Assembly (NCBI RefSeq): GCF_003231305.1
Contig: NZ_QKVM01000003.1
Span: forward strand, 124,001-188,000
From: Pseudomonas sichuanensis
GTDB taxonomy: Bacteria; Pseudomonadota; Gammaproteobacteria; Pseudomonadales; Pseudomonadaceae
Length of the DNA stretch: 64,000 nucleotides
Direction: 5' to 3'
The translations under genes were made by a program, and so were the position numbers. Positions within the stretch are counted from its first letter, which is position 1, and each line of letters begins with the position of its first letter. Below are positions 26,945 to 35,412 of the stretch, one piece after another. Under the pieces are notes generated by a model. It was not told the DNA's origin, made no database searches, and saw nothing but the letters and a program-made list of their open reading frames with translations.

Positions 26945-27730
26945 ATGAAAAAGACCCTGCTGACCACCGCCCTGGCCGCCGCCCTTTCGTTTGCAGGCCT
27001 GGCCTCTGCCGCCGAGAAGCTGGTGGTCGCCGCCACGCCGGTACCCCACGCTGAAATCCTCGAACTGATCAAGCCGACCCTGGCCAAAGAAGGCGTCGAC
27101 CTGCAGATCAAAGTGTTCACCGACTACGTGCAGCCCAACGTGCAGGTCGACCAGAAGCGCCTGGACGCCAACTACTTCCAGACCCTGCCCTACCTGCAGA
27201 ACTTCAACGAAGGCAAAGGTACGCACCTGGAGACCGTGATCGGCGTGCACGTCGAACCCTTCGGCGGCTACTCGAAGAAGGTCAAGTCCCTGGCCGAGCT
27301 GAAGGAAGGCGCCACCGTCGCCATCCCCAACGAAGGCAGCAACAGCGGCCGCGCCCTGCTCCTGCTGCAGAAGGCTGGGCTGATCACCCTGAAAGACCCG
27401 AAGAACGCCCTGGCGACCCCGAAAGACATCGCCGAGAACCCGAAGAAGCTCAAGTTCCGCGAGCTGGAATCGGCCATGCTGCCGCGCGTGCTGGACCAGG
27501 TCGACCTGGACATGATCAACACCAACTACGCCCTGGAAGCCGGCCTGAACCCGGCCAAGGATGCCCTGGTGATCGAGGGTGCCGACTCGCCGTACGTGAA
27601 CTTCCTGGTGGCCCGCCCGGACAACAAGGACAGCGAGGCCATCCAGAAACTGGCCAAGGCGCTGACCAGCCCGGAAGTGAAGGCGTTCATTGCCAAGAAG
27701 TACCAGGGCGCGGTACTGCCGGCGTTCTGA
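26945..27730 (+). CDS. metQ: MetQ-family binding protein, orphan
   Basis: A 261-residue NlpA/MetQ-family periplasmic binding protein with signal peptide MKKTLLTTALAAALSF ending ASA before AEKL; again no lipobox cysteine. NYFQTLPYLQNFN, VAIPNEGSNSGRALLLLQKAGLI and NPKKLKFRELE are the family blocks. No permease or ATPase is adjacent, so it probably feeds the MetNI at 6-8 kb or another set elsewhere. It differs from the first MetQ over much of its length, so ligand range probably differs. AACAAGGAT precedes the ATG. Confidence 0.92.
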   Translation: MKKTLLTTALAAALSFAGLASAAEKLVVAATPVPHAEILELIKPTLAKEGVDLQIKVFTDYVQPNVQVDQKRLDANYFQTLPYLQNFNEGKGTHLETVIGVHVEPFGGYSKKVKSLAELKEGATVAIPNEGSNSGRALLLLQKAGLITLKDPKNALATPKDIAENPKKLKFRELESAMLPRVLDQVDLDMINTNYALEAGLNPAKDALVIEGADSPYVNFLVARPDNKDSEAIQKLAKALTSPEVKAFIAKKYQGAVLPAF

Positions 27731-27756
27731 TACGCGGCACCAGCCAAGCCTGAAAC

Positions 27757-27797
27757 GAAAAACGCCGACGCATCCTGCGTCGGCGTTTTCGTTTTTG
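27757..27797 (+). terminator. Rho-independent terminator after orphan metQ
   Basis: Long stem AAAACGCCGACGCA/TGCGTCGGCGTTTT with loop TCC, then T-rich sequence; the A/T flanks make it usable on both strands. Confidence 0.9.
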
Positions 27798-27830
27798 CCG
27801 GTCTCATCGTCAGACGGCTACATCGTCCCT

Positions 27831-27946
27831 GTGTAGGAGCGGCCTTGCGCCGCGAAAGGACCGCAAAGCGGTCCCCGCTTTAGCATCGCCGCAACATCGC
27901 TGGGGCCGCGTTGCGGCCCTTTCGCGGCGCAGGGCCGCTCCTACAC
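27831..27946. repeat. Palindromic repeat, type C, three-way form
   Basis: Forty-five-base outer arms starting GTGTAGGAGCGGCC, each arm also carrying its own internal small hairpin (GGACCGCAAAGCGGTCC and GGGCCGCGTTGCGGCCC). Largest palindrome of the window. Confidence 0.88.
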
Positions 27947-27968
27947 AAGCCGGTGCTTCGCCGGCTGG

Positions 27969-28052
27969 TCAGCCTTGGCCACCCAGCGCCCGGCGCAGGG
28001 CCAGCAGCCACAGCAGTTGTTCATTCGCAGCAGGTGAGCAGGGGCTGTTCAT
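27969..28052 (-). CDS. Candidate 27-residue small protein
   Basis: A short ORF on the minus strand, MNSPCSPAANEQLLWLLALR followed by RALGGQG and TGA. AAGGA lies eight bases before the ATG (from AAGGACGAAAACG), a good ribosome-binding site. The central segment NEQLLWLLALRRAL is an amphipathic helix with a cluster of Leu and Trp, which argues against random sequence. It stands alone between a palindromic repeat and a transporter operon pointing the other way. No function recognised; a leader peptide or a membrane-associated microprotein are both possible. Confidence 0.4.
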   Translation of the reverse strand: MNSPCSPAANEQLLWLLALRRALGGQG

Positions 28053-28053
28053 C

Positions 28054-28342
28054 GTTTTCGTCCTTGTAAGTTGATGGGCCATGCAAGTCACAGTTTGGAA
28101 CCTGTTTGAGGGGTGGATCGCGGGAAAGGTCCCGGTTTGATGTAGGAAATTTCCGAGGGAAACAAGCAGTGATATAGATATGCAATAAAGGTATTTCGAA
28201 AAATATTTTTATACCTTTAGAGTCTATTAATCGTGCCTACCGGCACAGCGCCACTATGTGTTGAACGACGCCGAGTGACCCTCGTGCCGACCTGGAACCT
28301 GCCCATGCCGTACCTCCGTAACCTTGTGTCGAGGCCCTGTCC
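28054..28342. promoter_or_regulatory. Control region of amino acid ABC operon
   Basis: AT-rich segment with the perfect inverted repeat TAAAGGTAT (28186-28194) / ATACCTTTA (28211-28219) around a 16-base AT-rich spacer, about 124 bases before the permease start. No ORF supported here. Confidence 0.5.
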
Positions 28343-29008
28343 ATGAGTTTCGACACCGCCTTCATGCTTAGCACATTGCCGGCTTTCTTCAAGGCGCTGG
28401 GGGTGACCTTGCAGGTCGGCTTGATCGCCATCGCCACCTCGTTGCTGGTGGCGCTCCTCAACTCGGCCATCCTGGTGTTTCGCACGCCGTACCTGTGGCG
28501 CCTGGTGCAGGGCTATGTGGAGCTGGCACGCAACACGCCGCTGCTGATCCAGCTGTTCTTCGTCTACTTTGCCCTGCCGAGCGTGGGCGTGAAGATTTCG
28601 GGCTTCGCCGCGGCGATCATCACCATGACCTTCATGGGCGGCGCCTACCTCACCGAAGTGCTGCGCGCCGGTGTCGAAGCGGTGCCGCGGGCACAGCTGG
28701 AGTCCGGGCGTTCGATCGGCCTGTCCGAAGGCCAGCTGCTGCGCCATGTGATCCTGCCGCAAGCGGGCATCCTCAGCCTGCCGGCACTGTTCGCCAACTT
28801 CGTGTTCCTGCTCAAGGAGACCACCGTGGTCTCGGCGGTGGCGGTGCCGGAGATCCTCTACACCACCAAGAACTACATCGCCTTGTACTACAAGACCTAC
28901 GAAATGCTCGCGGTGCTGACCCTGCTGTGCGTGCTGATCTTCCTGCCGTTGTCGCTGCTGCTGCGCCGCCTGGAAAGGAGGCTGCAACATGGCCAGTTCG
29001 GCATTTGA
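28343..29008 (+). CDS. Polar amino acid ABC transporter permease (1)
   Basis: A 221-residue HisM/GlnP-type permease. YVELARNTPLLIQLFF is the family block preceding the second helix set; the EAA loop reads ESGRSIGLSEGQLLRHVILPQ. First gene of a four-gene operon (permease, permease, ATPase, binding protein). The two permeases likely form a heterodimer. The substrate is not determined; glutamine, glutamate or cysteine-like amino acids are all possible. It overlaps the next gene by 20 bases. Confidence 0.9.
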   Translation: MSFDTAFMLSTLPAFFKALGVTLQVGLIAIATSLLVALLNSAILVFRTPYLWRLVQGYVELARNTPLLIQLFFVYFALPSVGVKISGFAAAIITMTFMGGAYLTEVLRAGVEAVPRAQLESGRSIGLSEGQLLRHVILPQAGILSLPALFANFVFLLKETTVVSAVAVPEILYTTKNYIALYYKTYEMLAVLTLLCVLIFLPLSLLLRRLERRLQHGQFGI

Positions 29009-29648
29009 ACTGCTGCAGGTGTCGCTGCCGCAACTGGCTGCCGGCGCTGGGCAAACCGTAGCGATTTCGGCACTGGGCATCGGCTTTGCCACCCTCGGCG
29101 GCGTGCTCTACGGCGTGCTGGCCACCCTCGGCAACCGGCTGCTGAACGTGCTGTTGCAGGTTTACCTGGAGCTATTCCGGGCGATCCCGGTGCTGGTCTG
29201 GTTGTACCTGGTGTTCTTCGGCTTGCCGATCTTCTTCGGCCTGAGCATTCCCAGCTTCTGGTGCGCGGTGCTGGTACTGGGCCTGTGGGGTGCCAGCGAA
29301 GTTGGCGAGGTGGTGCGTGGCGCGCTCGGTTCGCTGCCCCGTGGCCAGCGCGAGGCCGGGCTGTCGATCGGCCTGTCCGGCTGGCAGCTGTACGCCCATG
29401 TGCTGCTGCCGCAAGCGCTCAAGCGCATGACCCCGCCGACCATCAACATCTATACGCGCATCATCAAGACCAGCTCGCTGGCAGTGCTGATCGGTGTGGT
29501 CGAGGTGATCAAGGCCGGCCAGCAGATCATCGAGCGCGCCTATGAGTCGGCGCTGATCTACGGCGTGCTGTTGCTGTTCTTCTTTTTCGTCTGCTACCCG
29601 CTTTCCGCCGCCTCACGCGTGCTGGAACGCCGCTGGGCCCACTCATGA
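28989..29648 (+). CDS. Polar amino acid ABC transporter permease (2)
   Basis: A 219-residue permease paralogous to the previous one, with YLELFRAIPVLVWLYLVFFG and EAGLSIGLSGWQLYAHVLLPQ. AAAGGAGGC upstream of ATG 28989 lies inside the preceding gene. It overlaps the ATPase gene by four bases. Confidence 0.9.
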   Translation: MASSAFELLQVSLPQLAAGAGQTVAISALGIGFATLGGVLYGVLATLGNRLLNVLLQVYLELFRAIPVLVWLYLVFFGLPIFFGLSIPSFWCAVLVLGLWGASEVGEVVRGALGSLPRGQREAGLSIGLSGWQLYAHVLLPQALKRMTPPTINIYTRIIKTSSLAVLIGVVEVIKAGQQIIERAYESALIYGVLLLFFFFVCYPLSAASRVLERRWAHS

Positions 29649-30418
29649 GCGCATTGATCGAATTCCACGGTTTCAACAAGTTCTTCGGCGAGCACCAGGT
29701 GCTGGCCAACGTCGACCTGCAGGTTAGCGCCGGCGAAGTGGTGGTGATCCTCGGCCCCAGCGGCTGCGGCAAGAGCACCCTGCTGCGCTGCCTCAATGGC
29801 CTGGAACAGGCCCACAGCGGCAGCCTGCGCCTGGACGGGCAGGAGCTGCTGGCCCCAGGCACCGACTGGCGCCAGGTGCGCCAGCGGGTGGGCATGGTGT
29901 TCCAGAGCTACCACCTGTTCGGCCACATGAGCGTGCTGGACAACCTGCTGCTGGGCCCGCTCAAGGTGCAAAAGCGCGAGCGCGCCGAAGCCCAGGCCCA
30001 GGCCGAAGCGCTGCTGGCGCGGGTGGGCCTGCTGGACAAGCGCGATGCCTTCCCGCGGCAGCTGTCCGGCGGCCAGCAGCAACGCATCGCCATCGTCCGC
30101 TCGCTGTGCATGAACCCGCAGGTGATGCTGTTCGACGAAGTCACCGCAGCCCTCGACCCCGAGATGGTCAAGGAAGTGCTGCAAGTGATCCAGGGCCTGG
30201 CCCGTGACGGCATGACCCTGCTCATCGTTACCCACGAAATGGCCTTCGCCCGCGCGGTGGCCGACCGCATCGTGTTCATGGAGGCCGGCAGGATCCTTGA
30301 ACAGAACCACCCCGAGCGCTTCTTCACCCAACCGCAGACCGCACGCGCGCAGCAGTTCCTGGAGAAATTCTCTTTCGTCGAAAGCCTGCCCAAGACACTG
30401 CACAAGGAACTGTCATGA
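29645..30418 (+). CDS. Polar amino acid ABC transporter ATPase
   Basis: A 257-residue ATPase: Walker A GPSGCGKST, Q-loop VFQSYHLFGH, signature LSGGQQQRIAIVRSL, Walker B VMLFDEVTAALDP, switch THEMAFA. The signature helix has IVRSL where most relatives have IARAL. ATGA overlaps with both neighbours indicate tight coupling in the operon. Confidence 0.93.
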   Translation: MSALIEFHGFNKFFGEHQVLANVDLQVSAGEVVVILGPSGCGKSTLLRCLNGLEQAHSGSLRLDGQELLAPGTDWRQVRQRVGMVFQSYHLFGHMSVLDNLLLGPLKVQKRERAEAQAQAEALLARVGLLDKRDAFPRQLSGGQQQRIAIVRSLCMNPQVMLFDEVTAALDPEMVKEVLQVIQGLARDGMTLLIVTHEMAFARAVADRIVFMEAGRILEQNHPERFFTQPQTARAQQFLEKFSFVESLPKTLHKELS

Positions 30419-31287
30419 ACACCGCACCCTTTGCCAAACTGCTTGCTCCACTGCTTGGCCTGGCCCTGCTGGCCGGCTGCAACAAGGCCGATGAGCCGGC
30501 CAAGCCCGCTGCCGCCTCGCCCGCCACCAGCTACCTGGAAACCATCAAGGCCCGCGACAAGCTGATCGTCGGTGTGTTCACCGACAAGCCGCCGTTCGGC
30601 TTCGTCGATGAAAGCGGCCGCTACGTCGGCTTCGACACCGACATCGGCCGGCGTTTCGCCAAGGACTTGCTGGGCGACGAGAACAAGGTCGAGTTCGTCG
30701 CCGTCGAGCCCGCCAGCCGCATCCCCTTCCTGCAGAGCGACAAGGTCGACCTGATCCTCGCCAACATGACGGTCACCCCTGAGCGCAAGGAGGCGGTGGA
30801 CTTCACCAACCCCAACCTGCGCGTGGCCGTGCAGGCCATCGTTGCCGACGGCAGCCCGGTGCAGAAGCTCGACGAGCTGGCCGACAAGACCATCATCGTC
30901 ACCACCGGCACCACCGCCGATATCTGGCTGACCAAGCACCACCCGGACTGGAAGCTGCTCAAGTTCGAGAAGAACAGCGAGTCGCTGGCCGCCCTGGCCA
31001 ATGGCCGTGGCGATGCCTATGCCCAGGACAACCTGATCCTGTTCAGTTGGGCCAAGCAGAACCCGGGCTACCGTGTGCTGCCGCAACTGCTGGGCGAGGA
31101 AGCACCGATTGCCCCGGCGGTGAAGAAGGGCAATGCCGAGCTGCGCGACTGGGTGAATGCCGAGCTGGCCAAGCTGGGGGAGGAGAAGTTCCTGCTCAAG
31201 CTTTATGACCAGTACGTGCGCAAAGAACTGAGCGACGACACCAAGCCTGAGAGCGTGATTGTCGAAGGGGGCAAGTGGCAGGGTTGA
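30415..31287 (+). CDS. Polar amino acid ABC transporter binding lipoprotein
   Basis: A 290-residue type II binding protein with lipobox LLAGC (Cys near residue 22), so it is anchored to a membrane, followed by a Pro/Ala-rich linker. GVFTDKPPFGFVDESGR, ANMTVTPERKEAVDFTNP and TTGTTADIWL are binding-lobe blocks. It ends the operon. The EAVDFTNP region resembles cysteine/glutamate-binding relatives but does not fix the ligand. Confidence 0.92.
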   Translation: MNTAPFAKLLAPLLGLALLAGCNKADEPAKPAAASPATSYLETIKARDKLIVGVFTDKPPFGFVDESGRYVGFDTDIGRRFAKDLLGDENKVEFVAVEPASRIPFLQSDKVDLILANMTVTPERKEAVDFTNPNLRVAVQAIVADGSPVQKLDELADKTIIVTTGTTADIWLTKHHPDWKLLKFEKNSESLAALANGRGDAYAQDNLILFSWAKQNPGYRVLPQLLGEEAPIAPAVKKGNAELRDWVNAELAKLGEEKFLLKLYDQYVRKELSDDTKPESVIVEGGKWQG

Positions 31288-31299
31288 TTATCTGATTCT

Positions 31300-31403
31300 G
31301 GGGCTGCTGCGCAGCCCTATCGCGGCACAAGGCCGCTCCTACAGGGGATCGCATTCTCCTGTAGGAGCGGCCTTGTGCCGCGATAGGGCCGCAAAGCGGC
31401 CCC
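31300..31403. repeat. Palindromic repeat, type C with outer hairpins
   Basis: Inner 29-base arms with core ATCGCGGCACAAGGCCGCTC and flanking small hairpins GGGGCTGCTGCGCAGCCC and GGGCCGCAAAGCGGCCCC. Lies between convergent genes. Confidence 0.88.
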
Positions 31404-31410
31404 AGCGATA

Positions 31411-32229
31411 TCAGCTATTGCGCGGCAACCAGTTCAACAGGAAATCATTCACCACCCTCGGGTTCTCCAGGCTGGAGATATGCCCGGCAAACGGAATCTG
31501 CGCCGCCAGGCAGCCAATCAACCGCGCCATCTCATTCGACTCCTCGGGCGGCCTGGGAATGTCCTGATCGCCACAGATCACGATGGTCCGATCCGCGGGC
31601 AGTTCGCCGAGCCGCGCCAGCAGATCCGGCCGCCCGAAGATCACCCGCCCCATCGGGCCCAGGCTTTCGCGGATAGCCTGCGCGCTGCTCGCCTGCAAGT
31701 CGGCGCGGAACCGTTCACGCACTTCAGGCACCGTCTGCCCCCCGGCATGGAAGAAGATCGGCACCACGATATCCAGCAGTGGGTCGGGGAAGGTGCCGGC
31801 GGCGCTGGCGGCATCCAGCAAACCGAAGTACTTCAGCCGCGTGGCCTCCGGCTCGGCCCCCAGGAAGGTATCCAGCAGCACCAGGCGATCGACCCGTTCC
31901 GGGTGTTCGATGGCCAGCTGCGCGCCCCACATGCCGCCGACCGACAGGCCGACCAGGTGGCACTTGGGGATATCCAGCGCATCGAGCAGGGCCAGATGTT
32001 GGCGGCTCAAGGCGCTCATGTCGGTGGTCGTGGCCGGTGGCGCGGCGGAATCGCCGTGGCCCCACAGCTCGGGCACGATGACCCGGAAGTGCTCCGACAG
32101 AGCATCGATCTGCGGTTGCCACATGGCGGCCGACCACAGGTAGCTATGGCCGAGCAGGACGGGGAAGCCCTGGCCCTGGTCGACATAGCTCATGCGCGCG
32201 CCGTCGATTTCGATGAAGTGTTTTTGCAT
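31411..32229 (-). CDS. Alpha/beta hydrolase, lactonase/epoxide hydrolase-like
   Basis: A 272-residue alpha/beta hydrolase. Oxyanion segment VLLGHSYLWSAAMW, nucleophile elbow VGLSVGGMWG (Ser near residue 95), likely acid in ICGDQDIPRP and His in FAGHISSLENP. Similar in layout to 3-oxoadipate enol-lactonase and aryl esterases; no specific substrate can be read. It is not coupled to neighbours. Confidence 0.88.
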   Translation of the reverse strand: MQKHFIEIDGARMSYVDQGQGFPVLLGHSYLWSAAMWQPQIDALSEHFRVIVPELWGHGDSAAPPATTTDMSALSRQHLALLDALDIPKCHLVGLSVGGMWGAQLAIEHPERVDRLVLLDTFLGAEPEATRLKYFGLLDAASAAGTFPDPLLDIVVPIFFHAGGQTVPEVRERFRADLQASSAQAIRESLGPMGRVIFGRPDLLARLGELPADRTIVICGDQDIPRPPEESNEMARLIGCLAAQIPFAGHISSLENPRVVNDFLLNWLPRNS

Positions 32230-32274
32230 GGGTTATCTCATGAATGGGGATAGCAAATTTGGTCATCGTGACAA

Positions 32275-32377
32275 GGCCCTGTGGGAGCGGGTTTACCCGC
32301 GAACAAGGGCGAAGCCCTTGCCATGCCTTGCAGATCGAGCAGGCTGCTTCGCGGGTAAACCCGCTCCCACAGGGGCC
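32275..32377. repeat. Palindromic repeat, type B
   Basis: Arms of about 28 bases (GGCCCTGTGGGAGCGGGTTT and its partner) with a 45-base centre that has its own small hairpin AAGGGCGAAGCCCTT. Confidence 0.88.
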
Positions 32378-32392
32378 AGGTTTTCACGATCG

Positions 32393-34759
32393 TCATCGCT
32401 CAGGCACCAAGCGCAACGTGCTCTGCGCCGGGATCACCCCCATGCGCGCCTTGTGGTAGCGCCCCTCGATGTAATCCTCTGCCTGGTCGCCATAGTGCTT
32501 GTCGAACGGCACGCCGCTTTGCCCGACCGGGTTGATGGTCAAGGCCGCGCCGGCGTCGGCGAAGTCGATCACCCGCCGGGTGGAGGGGCCATAGGTGGCC
32601 GGCCAGGGCGCCGGGCCGATCTTCGCCGAAAGGTTGTTCGGCACCTCGTGGGTGCCCGGGGCGGCGAAGGGGCCGATGTTGAACAGCAGGTTCAGCGGCT
32701 TTTTCACCCCCAGCGGGTGGTTGTGGGTGAGGGTGTGGGCCTTGCCCCATTGCCAGCTGGCCGGGTCCTTGCCGAAGGTCTCGTCCAGGTGCTTGAGGCT
32801 GCGCTGCCAGGCCAGCCGCACGATGGCGCTGCGGTCGGTGTGCTCATTGCCGCCGCGCAGGTTCCACCAGGGTGAGGCCGGGTCGGCGGCCAGCCGCGGC
32901 AGGGCCGCGTCGATGGCACGGGTGCTGATCAGGATCGGGAACCAGGTATCGCCCAGCTCGTCATGCAGCGCGGCGAAAGCCAATTCGTAGAGGAACTGGT
33001 TGAACAGCGTGGCGCTGGTGGAGTCCAGTGGGTAGTCGCCGCGCCAGGCGGCCAGCTGTTCGACCAGCTCTTTCTCTTCGTCCCCTTGGGCCACGCTGCG
33101 CAAGGTGCCCAGCAGCGGCGCCAGGGTGCGTGGGCCGTAGTCGTTGCTGGTGTCCAGTTGCAGGGCCTGACTGTTCTGGGTGTCCCACTTGATGTCCGGG
33201 TTGTTCAGGTGGCGGTCCAGTTGGCGGCCGCGGTCGGCCAGGTTGTAGTAGCCGGGCACCGGCACCACCGCCGGTGGCTGGTAGTTGGCCGAGACGATGT
33301 AGCCGCTGGCCGGGTTCTCCTGCTGCGGGTTGACGCTGAACGGGTAGAAGCCGGGCTTGTCGGCCTGGCGGCTGCTGCCGTCGAGGATGAACGCCGGGTT
33401 CACCCCGTCCGGGCGGATCGGCAGGCGCGCCGCCGCCCACCAGCCGATATCGCCACGGGCGTTGGCCCAGACCAGGTTCAGCCCTGGCGCCTGCACCTTG
33501 GCTGCCGCTTCGCGCATCTTGCCCAGGGTGTCGGCGCGGTTGATCTGGTAGAAGCCTTCGAGAATCGGGTTGTCGGTTTCCAGGAATGCCCACCACATGG
33601 CGATGGGCGCAGCGCCGGCGCTGTTGCCCAGCACCGTGTTGACGATCGGGCCGTGGGGCGAGCGACGCAGGGTGAGGGGCACTGGTTGCTCGCCTTTGAC
33701 GGCGATCTGCTGCTCGGTTTTTTCCAGGGTCTGCCAGCGGCCATCGACCATCACCTGCTCGGGGTTGGCCGGGTTGGTCTTCTCGGCGATCAGGTCGACG
33801 TCGTCGTTCTGGAACATGGTCAGGCTCCAGCCGAAGTCGCGGTTGTGGCCAAGCAGGGCGAACGGGTTGAGCGCCTGGAAGTAGCCGTACAGGTTGAAGC
33901 CCGGCGCCGACAGCTCGGCCTCGTACCACACCGCCGGCACCGCGAAGCTGATGTGCGGGTCGCCCGCCAGCAACGGGCGGCCGCTGCGGGTGCGGCTGCC
34001 GGCCACGGCCCAGGCGTTGCTGCCCTCGAACTGGGGGATGCCGGCCTCGATCAGGGCCTCGTGGCTGAGCTGCGCCAACTGCTCCAGGCTGCGCCAGTCG
34101 GCGGCGGCCAGCGGCGTGGCGATGGCACCGTCGGGCTGCCAGTCGAGGTCGAAGATCTTCAGGTAATCGGCGCCGAGCTGGTCGCGGATGTAGGTGAGCG
34201 CGGGCTCGGTGCGAAAGGCCGCGGCGAAGCTGTAGGCCAGGTAGCCGGCGATGCTCAGGGTGTCCTCGGCGGTGAATGGGCGCGGGGTGATACCGAGCAG
34301 GTCGAACTCCATCGGCTTGGGATGGCTGGCCTGCCACTGGTTCACGCCATCGAGGTAGGCCTGCAAGGCTATCCAGGCCGGGCCCTGGCGGTCCTGGCGC
34401 TGCACCATCAGCGCGGCCTGCTCGCGGATGCGCAGGCTGCGGAACAGGGTGTCGGTGGGCAGCAACTTGTCGCCCAGCACCTCGGCCAGCTCGCCACGGG
34501 CCAGGCGGCGCATGATCTCCATCTGGAACAGGCGGTCCTGGGCGTGCACGTAACCCAGGGCGCGGTACAGGTCCTGCTCGTTCTGCGCCTGCAGGTGCGG
34601 CACGCCGCGTGCGTCATAACGGGCGGTGACCGGCGCCTGCAGCCCGGCGACGGCCAGTTCGCCCTCGCGCTGGGGCTGCTTGCCCTGCACATACCAGTAA
34701 CCGGCGCCGGCAGCGGCCACGGCAATCACCACGGCCAGCAGGGTCAGGCTGCGCTTCAT
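32393..34759 (-). CDS. Penicillin/acyl-homoserine-lactone acylase family protein
   Basis: A 788-residue Ntn-hydrolase precursor, most like the HacB type among pseudomonad acylases (from memory). A hydrophobic signal or anchor is at residues 4-21. The alpha chain spans about 22-240. The autocatalytic cut is expected at Gly246-Ser247 in FEGSNAWAVAG, making Ser247 the N-terminal nucleophile of the beta chain. HGPIVN and the Asn-rich GNEHTDRSA region follow. It acts in the periplasm on amide bonds of long acyl chains; AHL quenching, penicillin G cleavage or peptide deacylation are possible. AAGGAG precedes the ATG. Divergent from the acetyltransferase gene. Confidence 0.9.
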   Translation of the reverse strand: MKRSLTLLAVVIAVAAAGAGYWYVQGKQPQREGELAVAGLQAPVTARYDARGVPHLQAQNEQDLYRALGYVHAQDRLFQMEIMRRLARGELAEVLGDKLLPTDTLFRSLRIREQAALMVQRQDRQGPAWIALQAYLDGVNQWQASHPKPMEFDLLGITPRPFTAEDTLSIAGYLAYSFAAAFRTEPALTYIRDQLGADYLKIFDLDWQPDGAIATPLAAADWRSLEQLAQLSHEALIEAGIPQFEGSNAWAVAGSRTRSGRPLLAGDPHISFAVPAVWYEAELSAPGFNLYGYFQALNPFALLGHNRDFGWSLTMFQNDDVDLIAEKTNPANPEQVMVDGRWQTLEKTEQQIAVKGEQPVPLTLRRSPHGPIVNTVLGNSAGAAPIAMWWAFLETDNPILEGFYQINRADTLGKMREAAAKVQAPGLNLVWANARGDIGWWAAARLPIRPDGVNPAFILDGSSRQADKPGFYPFSVNPQQENPASGYIVSANYQPPAVVPVPGYYNLADRGRQLDRHLNNPDIKWDTQNSQALQLDTSNDYGPRTLAPLLGTLRSVAQGDEEKELVEQLAAWRGDYPLDSTSATLFNQFLYELAFAALHDELGDTWFPILISTRAIDAALPRLAADPASPWWNLRGGNEHTDRSAIVRLAWQRSLKHLDETFGKDPASWQWGKAHTLTHNHPLGVKKPLNLLFNIGPFAAPGTHEVPNNLSAKIGPAPWPATYGPSTRRVIDFADAGAALTINPVGQSGVPFDKHYGDQAEDYIEGRYHKARMGVIPAQSTLRLVPER

Positions 34760-34845
34760 CGAGACTCCTTGTGCACTCGAGCGAAAAATGTGGTCCGATC
34801 ATCGGCGGATTCGCGCACTGAGCATAGCCCCAACAAGGAGTTTCC

Positions 34846-35412
34846 ATGTCCCTCAGCGAAAAACAGAAAATGCTGCAAGGCCAGCTCTACCACGCTGGCT
34901 GCCCGGAGCTTCAGGCCGAGCAGATCGCCAACAAGCACTGGATGCACCGCTACAACGCCAGCGTCGAGCTGCTCAACGAAGCCCGCCACGGGTTGCTGGT
35001 CGAGCACTTCGCCAGCGTCGGCGACGCTGTGGTGATCCGCCCGCCGTTCCATTGCGACTACGGTTACAACCTCAGTGTTGGCGCCAATACCTTCATGAAC
35101 TTCAACTGCGTGATCCTCGACGTGCTGCCGGTGCGCATCGGCGCCGACTGCCAGATCGGCCCGGCGGTGCAGATCTACACCGCCGACCACCCGCTCGACC
35201 CTGATCTGCGCCGCAGCGGCCTGGAAAGCGGGCGGCCGGTGACCATTGGCGACAACGTGTGGATCGGCGGCGGGGCGATCATCCTGCCGGGGGTGACCAT
35301 TGGCGATAACGCCGTGATCGGCGCCGGCAGCGTGGTCACCCGAGATGTGCCGGCGGGGGCGGTGGTGGTGGGTAACCCCGCGCGGGTGCGTCAGCCGGCC
35401 CAGGGGCAGTAG
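34846..35412 (+). CDS. Maltose/galactoside O-acetyltransferase family
   Basis: A 188-residue hexapeptide-repeat acetyltransferase of the Maa/LacA/NodL group. The N-terminal Mac domain (about 1-55, MLQGQLYHAGCPEL) is followed by FHCDYGYNLSVG and the active-site His in YTADHPLDP, then hexapeptide coils to VVGNPARVRQ. It transfers acetyl from acetyl-CoA to a sugar or related hydroxyl group. Its 3' end overlaps the convergent DUF6436 gene by 22 bases. Confidence 0.92.
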   Translation: MSLSEKQKMLQGQLYHAGCPELQAEQIANKHWMHRYNASVELLNEARHGLLVEHFASVGDAVVIRPPFHCDYGYNLSVGANTFMNFNCVILDVLPVRIGADCQIGPAVQIYTADHPLDPDLRRSGLESGRPVTIGDNVWIGGGAIILPGVTIGDNAVIGAGSVVTRDVPAGAVVVGNPARVRQPAQGQ

